Positions 49,101 to 61,100 of a stretch of 64,000 nt of DNA are shown piece by piece. The position numbers were made by a program, and so were the translations under genes. Origin of the DNA: Apus apus (lineage: Eukaryota > Chordata > Aves > Apodiformes > Apodidae). Each line of letters starts with the position of its first letter. Within the stretch, counting starts at the first letter, position 1. The notes below the pieces were generated by a model. It ran no database searches. It was not told the origin of the DNA and saw nothing but the letters and a program-made list of their open reading frames with translations. The stretch lies in assembly GCF_020740795.1 (NCBI RefSeq), contig NC_067283.1, forward strand, positions 109,603,706 through 109,667,705, read 5' to 3'.

Positions 49101-52100
49101 CACCAAACACTAGAAACTTGAAATTGTAAGTTTTATTTTTTTCTTCACCCTTTGTCTTTACAATTAGTCTTTTTTTATTCTTAACCTGTTCAGAATACAA
49201 TCTTGTACATTTTGTTTACTGGATGTGAAACGGATGTTTAAAACAAAATTTTAGACTTTAAACTTGAAAACTTTTTTGTTGTTACACTCAATAAACAATA
49301 GAACTAGATATCACTGGTTTCACTTTTGCAATAACCTTTTACTAGTCACAGATGCTAAGAATTGTGCTTCCATGGAGAGGAGATGTGTAAATGACTACCT
49401 ACCACTTGAATTATTTCTAAAACAGCCTACACTTTTCAGTTTAGAAAAAAAAGCTTTGTTCTTTTCAGATTGTTCCCATTGGGTTTATTTGCTCTCGTGG
49501 TGTGTATAAAAGCCTGGTTGTCTATAACAAAGTTCTGTTTTTCAGGGGAGTGATAACTACATCATATCTAGTGACACCAGAGCACAGCTGAGATTTCTTG
49601 AAAAGCTCGATCACCTAGAAAAGCAGAGAAAGGATGAAGAGGAACGTGAAATGTTGCTTCGAGCAGCCAAGGTAAGAACTTCACTTCTGGCTTTCTGAGG
49701 AAGTAGTTTTATCCTTTAGACTGATGAACATCTTCAGGATTCTTCTATTTGTGCTTTAAGTGTAGTAACCTTGTAACTGGAAAAGTGTAAGGTTTAGGAT
49801 AGCTTAAGGTATACAGAAAAGGAATTTAGCTTTTTGTATTATTTGAGAAAATCACAGGAGTTCATTCAGATGTGTGGTGGGGTGAACGTTCTTTTTGAAA
49901 TTATTACTGCTGGTAAAAAAAGAAAAAAAAGAAGTATTCATATAGCCACAAATGTCCATCCTGTGTCTTTTTCTGGCTCTGAAATTGGTATGTCTTTCTC
50001 TGTACCTGTGTATGGTACTGTTTGAAAATACGGGTTTGTTATGCCTGCTGAAGCCCGATGAGATCTACCACCCTGCCAGATGTGTTTATTTGCTGTAGTC
50101 AGATCAGAGGGTTAGCCTTGGAGATGGTACCTTTACATGTGCAAACCCCTGACAAAACCACTGTTAGGACAGAACGAGTATCCTTCCTCCCTGTTCCCTC
50201 CCTTCAAGCACAAGAGCAAAAAAGAAATTATCAGTGGTTGTTGCTCCATAAGATGTGATTTGCTCATCTTCTGCTTCTTGTTTTTTTTCTTTAGTTTCAA
50301 GCTGATTTCTGGAGTTCTTGGGTGGAAGCCTAATCTAAAACTCATGTTTTACTTGCATGAGTATGACTCCCTTCCTTTCCTACACTTCCTGTCCTTTTTA
50401 AGTGTCTGCTGCTGACATGAACAACATCATGCCTAGACTGGACCTGACTGACAGTGTTAGCATCATTTTCAGCTTAATCTTGCTTCAGGCTAGAGCAGAG
50501 GCAGCCAGCCCAGATGGGGGGGGAGTGTGCATGTTTGCGCATCGAGGGGGAGGGAAGCCAGTCTGGATTGAGGCATTCAGCCCTCAAGCTAAATCTTTCA
50601 ATCACCAGAGAAAATTGTCATTTATTAAATATTTAACGGATGCAATGGTGTTTGGATGCCAGTAATTTCTATTCAATCTTTTTCCTTTTCCTTTGGTAGA
50701 GCCGTTCCAATAAAGAAGATCCTGAGCAACTGCGGTTAAAGCAGAAAGCGAAAGAGGTAGGACTTTCCAGTTACCATGCTTGCCTTTGTGTGTTGAGAGA
50801 AGGTTGGCAGCCCTGTCCTGGCAATTAGGTCAGGGTTTATTTTGCTGCTGCATACCATTTGCAGAGGCCTTGGGGAAGGACAGGAACTGCCACAGGCAAG
50901 GGCAGTGCTTCAAATGAGGTCAATGAATTATGAGCTCTCTTTTTTAACATTTTAATTTTGTAGTTTCAGTTCTGTCTAGAAACGGTCCTTTGTAAACTGC
51001 AGCCATACACTTGGTAGGAATATAATGTGGGATTAAAAAAAAAAAAAGGAAACTTTGAGATTTAGCATCTGGGACTGTACAATAGGCTACATTTTTCCAG
51101 GGTAATTGTTCGTTTTGTAAATCTGATACTGCTTATAATTCTTTGGCTGGGAGGCGGTACTGGGATTTAGTTTTAAATGGAAAACGCCTCTGGCTTTTAA
51201 TTTTCTGGGCCCAGCAGTTTTCTGTTCTGGAATGGAGCCCTTGTTTCACACAGTTCATGTTTAGCTGCAGGGGTTTTAGTTTATAGCTTAGACTGGTTAA
51301 GCTTTTACTCCCAGAGGCCTCTGCATAGCAACTGTAGAAATCAACAAATAAGTTCATTTATGTCTGCAGCCTCCTCTCAGTAGCTGACTTTTTACATTTC
51401 CCAATATCCATTTCCTGACTTTTCTAGCCTGAGAGAAAAAAGCTCCACTAATTGGAGCTTATTTTAATTGAGCCTTAATATTGGATCTCACTGGAGTTGC
51501 CCCCAGAGCTACTGGGAACAGAATGAAATGAAAGTACCTAAGGTTGAAGATGTGTGTGTGGATGTGTGTGTGAAATTTTTCACTTGACCTACAGATTCTT
51601 TTCCCTGCTGAATAAATCATCAAGCCTGTTCACATTTCTGATTAAGGATCTGACAGCAGACAATAATAAAGACAATTGAGGTGTGAGATGTGTGATACAG
51701 AGCTGAAGAAATTGGTTTCTATAGTTACTTGACTGATTTCATGCAATTTTTAAGGATCTTTGTGCTAAATGAGAGTGATTTTCTGAGCAACCTTTTTCCT
51801 TAACTGTGCCTCTTGAACTATGAAATTTGTTGTTGCTTAACATTGCTACACTTGGCTCCTAGGTGCCAGCAGCAGCAGCAGCAGGTTATTTATGAATGCT
51901 TTAAAGGCCCTTATTGTTTGGATTAATGCAGGAGCCCAGGCAAAAACAAACGGAAATTCAGTGAAATAGTATTAAAATCAGTGCTCTGGGTTTGCACCAT
52001 AGTAGAAGAAATTTGTAAAATAAGAGGGGAGAGAAGGAATTTGCTTTACTATCTATATTTTAATTTTTTCTTTCTGCTTATAACTCTTTTTTCATGCTTA

Positions 52101-55100
52101 CAATCTGTGAGTACAAAGTTGCCCTAAAGCCCTTCCCGGTTTGCCTCTAGTGCCACCAGGACAAACAATCAGTGGGTGATGTTAATTTGTCTTGTTTTGT
52201 AGGAGGCTTTACCTCCGCATCATTTGGCTGTTTCTAGACGTTCTTTCTTTTAATGAAACACTGCAAAGCAATTCATTTATGCAGCTTCTCTTCCATTTTC
52301 CTCTGACAAATAATGTGTAGTATATTGAAAAATACTCAGTGATTTGGGTATTTAGAAGAGAAAGAAGATAGGTGTGTGTTTTGAATCTTTTTTTTAGATT
52401 GCTTGGTGTTGTTACTGAGATCTCTTTTAAAGAAATGGCATATAGGTGTACAAAAAGGGAGCCAACAGAGCAGATAAAGTGTCTTAATTTTAGTGCTTGG
52501 TGTTCTATTAAGTGCTTGAATTCACCTCCTTTCGTGTATCTTATCTTGTGCCAGACTGACACAGCCTTCATTGCACTTGTTCTGCATATTTCTCCATGCT
52601 GTGCTGCTCCTAGAGCAACAGCCTCCAACTGCTTCACCAAAAGAGGAGGAGGCAGATGTGCCTCTTGAAACAGAGATCTTTGTGTTGGTATTGCCTTGCC
52701 CTCTGTCCTGTTGCTTTGTTCTCCAGAGAATGAGGCAGCCAGAACTGCTCCAGGCTTCACATGCTACATGGGAGACTGATGTTCTGTACCAGGGATGCTT
52801 TCTTATCTGTGAGACCATCTTAAGCTTGAGTGGAAATGAGCCCAAATGCAGCCCATCAGTTTTGGCACTTTATTGACAGGTTGGAGATAAATGGTCAGTA
52901 CCCATTTGCATGAAGAAATACGAATACGAGTAGAGCTGAGAAGAATAAGAGAAAAAAAAAAACAACAAATATCCCAAGTCTGAAACTGGTAATGCAGAAG
53001 CACAGTCTATGCTGGGATGAAAGCCTGAGAAGGTTCACTCTTGTCTGTCCTTGACCTGTTGTAAGTGTAGCCTGTTCCTAAGAAATCACACTTGAGAATT
53101 TTAATACCCCTGTCTGCTGGGATCATACTTTCCAGGCAACTCTGGTTGAATATCCACTGGAAAGCCTGATCTTATCCACTTCAGGTTCTTTAAGAATGAA
53201 TATGGGCCTTTCTTCCTCAAAGCTGTTTTTTATGTGTTGATGGTGACCCGTGGGAGAAGGGAGTGGGTGTGTGGTATTGGCTTTGGAGCGTGGTTCTAAA
53301 GCAGTGTTTTCCAAAATGCAGAGCCTACATCCTGACAATGAATACTTACAAATCCAGGATGTGCTTTCATCCAGCAGCTGGAGGCAACATCTCAGCATTG
53401 CTGAAAGTACATCCAGAGACTCAGTTGTGGATTCTTTTATCTGAAAGGCTATACATAATTGCTGTGACCTTTCCATCCCTTTTTGCATGACCTGTTGCCT
53501 CAGACTTCCCCTGTGCTAAGTCATTTACTTTCCTATGTTCTTAGTCTGTGTAGTTTGCTGTGAATCAAGCCTTTATTTACTTCCCCCTTTCACCTGTTTC
53601 AGCAGATTTTAATACCTACAGAAAGTGCACATTCCTTTTGAAGCAGCTGCGGGGCTTGCCCCAAGCTGCTCCTTTGTGCAGTCAAGAATTTTGTCCTTGC
53701 TCACCTCATGGGCCAGCTCTTTGTGCAACTGCATTCCCAAAGCCTGGGTAAATTACCCCTGCTTTTTGTTCAGCCTTATCTGCCACTTCACGCTGAGAGG
53801 ATACAGTCCTTGCATTGTCCCTGATACTTTAGCTTTTAAAGCATAACATTTTTAGGTGCTTTCTGCTATTTCCTCTTCTACTTTCAAACTGTTCTTCCGT
53901 GTACAAAGAAAATAATTCTGTTGCTGCAATTCTTAGGCAGTATTTATAGTTCATCTCTGGCCTCATTCCTTTTCTGAAATGAGTTTACTTGAGTTGAGTA
54001 GGTGTAGGATACTATCAAATGCACAAGCATGCTATATGAACGGTGCATCCCAGAAGACCTGTGAAAATGTCACTATTAAACAGTGTGTACTGTAAACTTA
54101 AATATAAACCTTGGTCTTCTTGTACTTCTGTCTCCTCTTCAAAAGTGAATGTGCTTGCAGCATGGCTACGGGAAGCTTAAGGCTGAAACTGGTCAAACCT
54201 TTCAGACTGTATGTGTGCAAGATTGCTGCTTGGGGTTGAGCAGCTGAACAGGTATCATACCGATAGCATCTTTGCTTATTCTGCAGTAGCTACCCTCATC
54301 TCTGCTCTTAACTTGTGGCAACTTGCAGCATCTACGCATGGATAAATGTGAGCAGCCACTCCTTGAACTAGGAGAAGGAGCACATGGAGCAAGCACCTGA
54401 TGGACAGCAGGTCCTATTCCTTGCCCTTCCAGGAGCTCTGCTCTCTTATGACTTCACAGGCCTTCCCAGTTCCTTGTTCCTCCCTACTTAATGCACTTGT
54501 GTTTTTTACTGTTATGATTTTGGCAGACTTGTCACAAGACAGCAGCAGATTATATGCTGAGAAAATTCAATACCTCTAGTATCAACTGAACAGGAGGAAA
54601 ATAGGAAATTTTAGTTTGTGGGTGTTGGGTTTTTTTTAGAGATAAAACAAACCCCATCAGGAAAAAAAGTCTGCGTGATTCCAGGGAATTTGTAGGTGCT
54701 ATGCAGTAATGACTGAAATTTAGTTGTTCCATAGTATCTTTTTTCAAAAATAATACAGTTTTTCTATTTTGTGTATCCATCCTCTTCGCTTATTTCCTCT
54801 CACATTCTCAGATAACAAAACTGTAACCTAATTCTTTGCTGCTCTCTGTGTCAACTCCAACCCACATTTTCAAACTGTTTGTTTCCTTCTTTTTTCTCCA
54901 TGCCTCTTGTACTGCTTCTGTATTCAGTCTTCTGGGCCTAATGGTTCAAATGCTCTAAGACCTCTCTTGTGGCAGGGGAAGAGGAAACTCCCTAGTTAAC
55001 CATAACCTCTCAAAAAAGCAAGCAAGATGCTTCGAGCAAAGTAAGATCTCATCACGATCAATTGGCTTTTTATGAGCCTTCAGTGGCATCCTGAGAGCTT

Positions 55101-58100
55101 TTGCTTAATTATCTGATTTGTATTATGTTTGTTGTTCTGTATTGTTTCTTACCTGCTTCTGCATGTTTTGAAAAAAGAGCATGATGGTTGAGTAGACAAA
55201 AAATTTGTTACCTGCAGTGTAGCTAAAAGGGCTATCATCAGAGATTCGGGGTGTTATGAGTCTTGCAGAAAGTCTGGGATGGAAATCCTTTAAACTGTTA
55301 GATTATTGAGTAAACTGCAGAGTGAACCAAATCCCTTTTTATGTGGCATTCATCTTGGAATTTTAAAGGAGTGTAAGAAAACAGCTGAGGTACTGTGTCA
55401 GATACCCTAAAACAAGTTGGCTGGAAGATGATAGCAACTATCTTCATTTAGTGAAAAAAACCCTACAAACCCCCTAGGCTCCCCCGAGCCCATCCACTCC
55501 ATTAAGCCTGTTCTTGGATTTTCAAATAGCCTTGTCTAAGTTTCTCTTAGACACTATAATGGACATGTAACCAGCTGAGAGTGTGGCCTTGGTTTAGAAG
55601 CTTGCTAATACAGGAAATTTTAGGACTAATAGTACAACAAAAGATGATAATGAAAAAGCCAGAGAGTTCTGTGCCCAGAACAGATGTTGGGTGGACCGCA
55701 TAATGAGATGGAGAAACCTGTGGATGGAAGATAAGTCTTGAATGTTCTCTAGCTTTGAGATCTCAGGAGTGAGTGAATGAATGCACAGTGTTAACAGCAG
55801 CTGAAAATCATTCAAAATATCACGCATTTGGGGAAGTCTTAACAAGAATGGGCAAAATTAAGAGTCAAGAAGTTACTGCACCCTAGTTAGTTATATATTG
55901 GAGAACATCAAATATCAACTGAAGACTTTCCCCTCCCCACCCCCCTAAGTAGTTTACTGCATGGGTACCCTGCAAAAAAATTCTTTTCTTCTCCAAAACA
56001 TCTTACTGCACCCTTTAGTTCTAGCCCAATAAGGCACCTGTTGTTGTACAGCACAGCCTCAATAGGGGCTGCTCCTCCACCAAAGCGTGTATGTGGATTA
56101 TCAACCTGAAAAAAACCTTCAGTATTGCATACAGCCCTATTGTGAGTCAGGAGTGCCTATCAAACCAGTGCATGCTATTCTGCCTTTCTGCTGTTAAATA
56201 TAAATTACAACAGAGGGAAAAGTCAGTGGAAACTAATTGTATGGCTAATTAAAACAGTTTGAAAGGAAGCAATTGCAAGAAGAGAAATTGCATTATAGGC
56301 AAGAGAAGATGATAAATGTTTAAATATGCAGCCTTCAAATGTCAGTTTTCCTTAGAGAATGACCCCCATATGAGACGTCTGCTATTCAGCCTCATTCAAC
56401 CTGTAGGGCAGAAAGTTTTGTATAGGAAAGGTGGAGGCTGGAGGCAGTAGTGCTCATTGAGCTTTATGACAACCAATATGAGAGGCTTGGGATTGAAAAC
56501 AGATTTTTAAGGTTTATTTTTCATTTTCATCACAAGTTCCTAAAAATGCTTAAAGGAATGTGAAAAAAATTGAGTTCTTTTTTTCCAAAGACAATGAAGG
56601 GAGAATTGACTGGGAGCAGTATATACCTTTAAAAGCACTGAGTGGAGGACACAATGAAACCCAGTGAAACTTTGAAAAAATGGTCAAGAAAAAAGAAAGG
56701 ATTGAAAGGAAAGAGAGGGAGGTCTGTTTAGTGGGATAAGTGGCCCTACGTTAAAGGTACCTCAATATTTAGTTCTTTAAAATGGTACAGTAAAGGGCAA
56801 TAGTAAGGACCCACATAGGTGTTCAGGTTCTTTTTTCACTGCTGCAAGCTATAAAGAAGTAAATGTTGGTACTTGGTCACAGTTGCTTTGACTTATTTTG
56901 AATTTTAATATTAATTAATTTCTTGTATAATTTCTTTATTGTGGAAGCTTGAAGAATCAGCAGCTTCTGCCTCTTTTGTATGCTTACATTCCTAGCTTTA
57001 TACCCCTGCAAGTCTTACCTGAATTCTTGTTCATCTACTTTAGTGCTTTTATTACTCCTGATGTACTTATTGCTGGATAGCACACATAACCCCTTAGGCA
57101 TACATTAACTTGTCCTCAGTCTTCCCTGGTTTCCTTTCCTGCCAGTTCTTCTGTTACTTTAAATATTTATTTAATCTGTCTCATTCTGTCAGCCTACAAT
57201 GTCATATGTGGAGACATCCTCACTTTTTCTCAATATTAAACCCAGTATCTTATACATATGCTTCTCAGTCTTCTCTTTATATTAATTATAACCAAATCCA
57301 AAATTGTGATGTTTAGCGTCTCCATCTGTCTTGCCAGCATTTCTTCTGAGCTGTATTTATTTGTTATTGCATTGCAAAGATTATTTTGGGGGATTTTTTT
57401 CCTAAACATAAGTTCTAGCACTTAAGTCCGAGAAATGGAAAAAAATCTCTCTTAATTTATTTCCTAATACTTAATATACTGAAGCTCCTGCAGGAGTGGG
57501 CAGTGGTATGAATTTCTTGAGAAGCATGTAATCTGCCAGCATCATGCTGGACAAGTGCCACCTGCTTGGTTTTTCTTCACCCTCAGTCCTGTTACTGTTC
57601 TGTGAGTCTTGGCTTATACAGATGCTTACTTTCTTGTCTCTACTTGTAGAGAAATCTTCCCTGGTAAAACTGTTCCTTGAGGATCTAGAGAGTAAACAAT
57701 TTCATGTGCTTTGTCTTCTATGAAAGCTTATACCAAGTACAATGTTCTGCTTTGGGGATTTTGTGACCAAACATGAGAGGTTTTGTTACTCCTTTTAGAA
57801 TGCAGACTGGTATTCAGCTGGGTAGCACTTCCATTTCCCCCCCTAGATAGTACAGCCACCTGCTGCTGCACACATCGTGGATTAGCTGGTGTGAAGTAGT
57901 TGACTTTATTTGTAGTACTTTTTCTTTTCTTCAGTTGTGGTTAAGGGATTCTTCCTTGCAGTGTTTAGGGAAAACAGCAAGTTTGCCAAAGACACCAAAC
58001 AGTGGTGAGGGCGACACACTGGAAGGGCAGGGAGGCCATCCAGAGGGACCTTGACAAGCTTGAGAAGTGGGCTTGTGCAGACTGCATGAAGTTGAACAAG

Positions 58101-61100
58101 GCCAAGTGCAAGGTTCTGCAGCTGGGCTGGGGCAATCCCAAGCACAAATACAGGTTGGGTGGAGAATGGATTGATAACAGCCCTGAAGAAAAGGGCTTGG
58201 AGGTGATGGTGGACAAGATGCTCAATATGAGCAGACAAAGTGCACTTGCAGCCCAGAAAGTCAACCCTGTCCTGGGCTGCATCAAAAGAACCACGGCCAG
58301 CAGAGCCAGGGATGTGATTTCCCCCTTTGGCTCTTGTGAGACCCCACCTGGAGTACTGTGTCCGGTTCTGGGATCCCCTACATAAGAAGGACATGGACCT
58401 GTGGGAGTGAGTCTGGAGAAGGGCTGTGAAGAAGATAGGAGGGGTGGAGCATCCCTGCTGTGATAGGCTGGGAGAGTTGGGACTGTTTGGCCTGGAGAAG
58501 AGATTGTTCTGGGGAGACTTTAAAGCTGCCTTCCAGCACCTGAAGAGGCCTACAGGAAAGCTGGGGAGGGACTTTTTACAAGTCTTCTTGCTTGTAGCGA
58601 GAAGACGAGGTAAAGGATTGAAAGTGGAAGAGGGGAGATTTAGGTTAGACATTAGGAAAAAATTCTTTAATGTGAAGGTGGTGAGACACTGAAACAGATT
58701 GCCTAGAGGAGTTGTGGAAGCCCCATCCTTGGAAATGTTCAAGGGCTGGTTAGATGGGGCTCTGAGCAACCTGGTCTAGTGGGAGGTGTCCTTGCCCATG
58801 TAGGGTGGTTGGAACTGGATTATGATTTTTGAGGCCTCTTCCAACCCAAACCATTTTATGATTCTATGAAGATCTTACGAGATTTGTATAACTTGAATTA
58901 TTTGAGCTCTGATAGCACTAACAGCCACGCATCTTGTGCTTTGTAACTTAAAGGGTTTAAAACCGACTTGCCATATTGCTTTTAAAAAAAGTCTCAGCAA
59001 CTCATAGCTGACGTACTTCTTGTCTTATGCAACTTTAAATTTAATTTTTAATAGTAAAATGCTGCAAAAATGTCATTGGTGTAGTAGTAAAATAGATTTT
59101 GAGTATTTTCTGAGATGTGGAGTATGAGACGTGAGATAGAATTTCTGTGAACAGGAAAAGAAACACTTTTCTCAGTAAAGGATTGAAGAACAGAGAGGTC
59201 AATTTAAAAACCTTTCATTTTGTGTGATTACAGCCATGCTGCAAATGCCATTTCACTGTAAGGGAGGACTTTAAAAACATACCTTACTTCTTGATTTGTG
59301 CTGCAGGTCAGATTAACTAAAATGGTTATTGTGTCACCCTAGAGATTCCTGCTTGCTGCAAGACCAGACTTTAAACCCTATTTTTATTATTAAAAAGGCC
59401 AGCAGCAACCAAGACTATTTTACAAATTCTGAGACGTTTTCATAGCAATTTGATCTTTATACACAGGTTCTTAGAACTCCGTGCTGCGATTCTTAGCATA
59501 TGTAAAAATAGGAAAGGAGGGAGAAGGAGCATGAACATTCATTTGCCTCTTGCCTGGAGACTGTCCCTTCTCAGCGCTTGTCTTGAATGAATTTTGTGCA
59601 GGGCGTGTGTTGGAGTCCTGTGTTGTGATAGAACAGCAGCATCTTTTCGGCGGATATGAAGTCAGTCAGGTTGAGGGGACACCTGCTAGTTTGTGGGTCC
59701 GATGTAGAACGCAAGTTCTCCCTGCTCCACTTGTATTGCCATTATACACTTCTGTCTTCAAAAGGGGAAAAAAAAAAATCTGTTCTCAAGATACAAACCT
59801 GTGTATGACAGTTCCTATTGCATCCTGATTTAGTCAGACACCAATAGTGGTAAAACTGACCCCCAGAAGGGAAACAGTACTAGATGTAGCTACTCTGTTA
59901 CATTTTAGTAAAGTGTGTATACAACTTTTGCTGTCTTTCACTTACTGCAGTGATCTATCTGCCCTAGCTTGTGTGCTACAAAACTGTCTGTTGAAAAAAG
60001 ATCTGACTCAACATAGTTGCCTCTTGTTCTCTCCTAGTCTTGTTTAGGAAAATCCGGCAGTAGTTAGCCAGCCAGTATCCTCGGGTATCCCTTGATGTTA
60101 TCTGCCTGTCTTCTCCTTATACTGTGCTTTTAACTGTTCACACAATGTTTGGACATTTAATCTCATGCTTTTTATGGAACAAAACTTGATGAAAAGTTGA
60201 TTTTGCTGGCTTCAGTGGGGTAATTTGGATGCCTGCCTGTATCGCTTAATGGGGATCTGTTGAGTCCATTATGGAGACTAAGTGTTTAACTTTCTTTGTG
60301 TTAATTATGTTCTCAGAAAAATCCCCAAGATGTCTAGAATGCAACAAGGCTATGATTTCTTTTTCCTTTTGCTCTGAAACCCTGGTGAGATTTTGCCTGA
60401 TTTGAAAAATCCTTTGACTGGTTATGAGGTGGAAATGTATTGAGAAGAGCAGATGATGGTAATGACATGTGTTTCTGGCATTGTCTTGGGAATTGCCTGG
60501 TCAAAGATGCATCAGTTCTATTTCTAGAAAGCACATCTTCCATACCACCCACCAAGTGTCATCCTGTCCCTTGTAGCAGTGGGATTTCTGCCACCACTGC
60601 CCTCCAGCACGGCCAGCAGCTGTGCCTGCTCCTGCAGGGCATCTGTGTTGACAGCATGCTTTGTCAGCTGGAGTCGTGCTGGGTAAATGAGTGATGGTGT
60701 CCAGGTGCTACCCAGCCCTCAGCCAGAGCAGCATCCTGGTATTCCACCAAGAAGCCCTCAACACACCCAGTCCCCTCCACCCTGTACCGATAACAACCTG
60801 AAGCCCTCTCACTATTTAATGAACAGCTCTGTCTCTTGTTCTTGGTCTTTACCATGGCTGTCCATCTATATCAGTTGTAAAAAGGAGAGGGGGTCTTACT
60901 TCAATGTTGCTTCAAGCCAATGATTAAATAAATGTTTAGCAACCACCCATTTTTGACATGTTTAAGTGCAGTGAAGCTGGTTTCTATGTGTTTTGTAGGG
61001 TTGAGGGAGAGGAAGGTTATGTTTTCTTACAGGTTCCAGGGATGGAACCACAAAATTAGGTTAGTAAAGGCATTTAGTTTGGTTTTGTTTTTTAAGTTTA

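Larger units (their letters stand above)
44123..49545 (+). other. TAF4B: TAF4B intron 11
   Basis: This 5.4-kb phase-0 intron contains a T17 run (44743-44759) and a 165-nt CR1 3' fragment (48519-48683). I see no other element and no exon. Confidence 0.85.

Noticed and set aside
52209..52760. 183-codon open frame on the minus strand in intron 13
   Set aside because: It begins at GTG, not ATG; the first ATG is about 60 codons in, no family is recognisable, and it is probably chance in an AT-rich intron.
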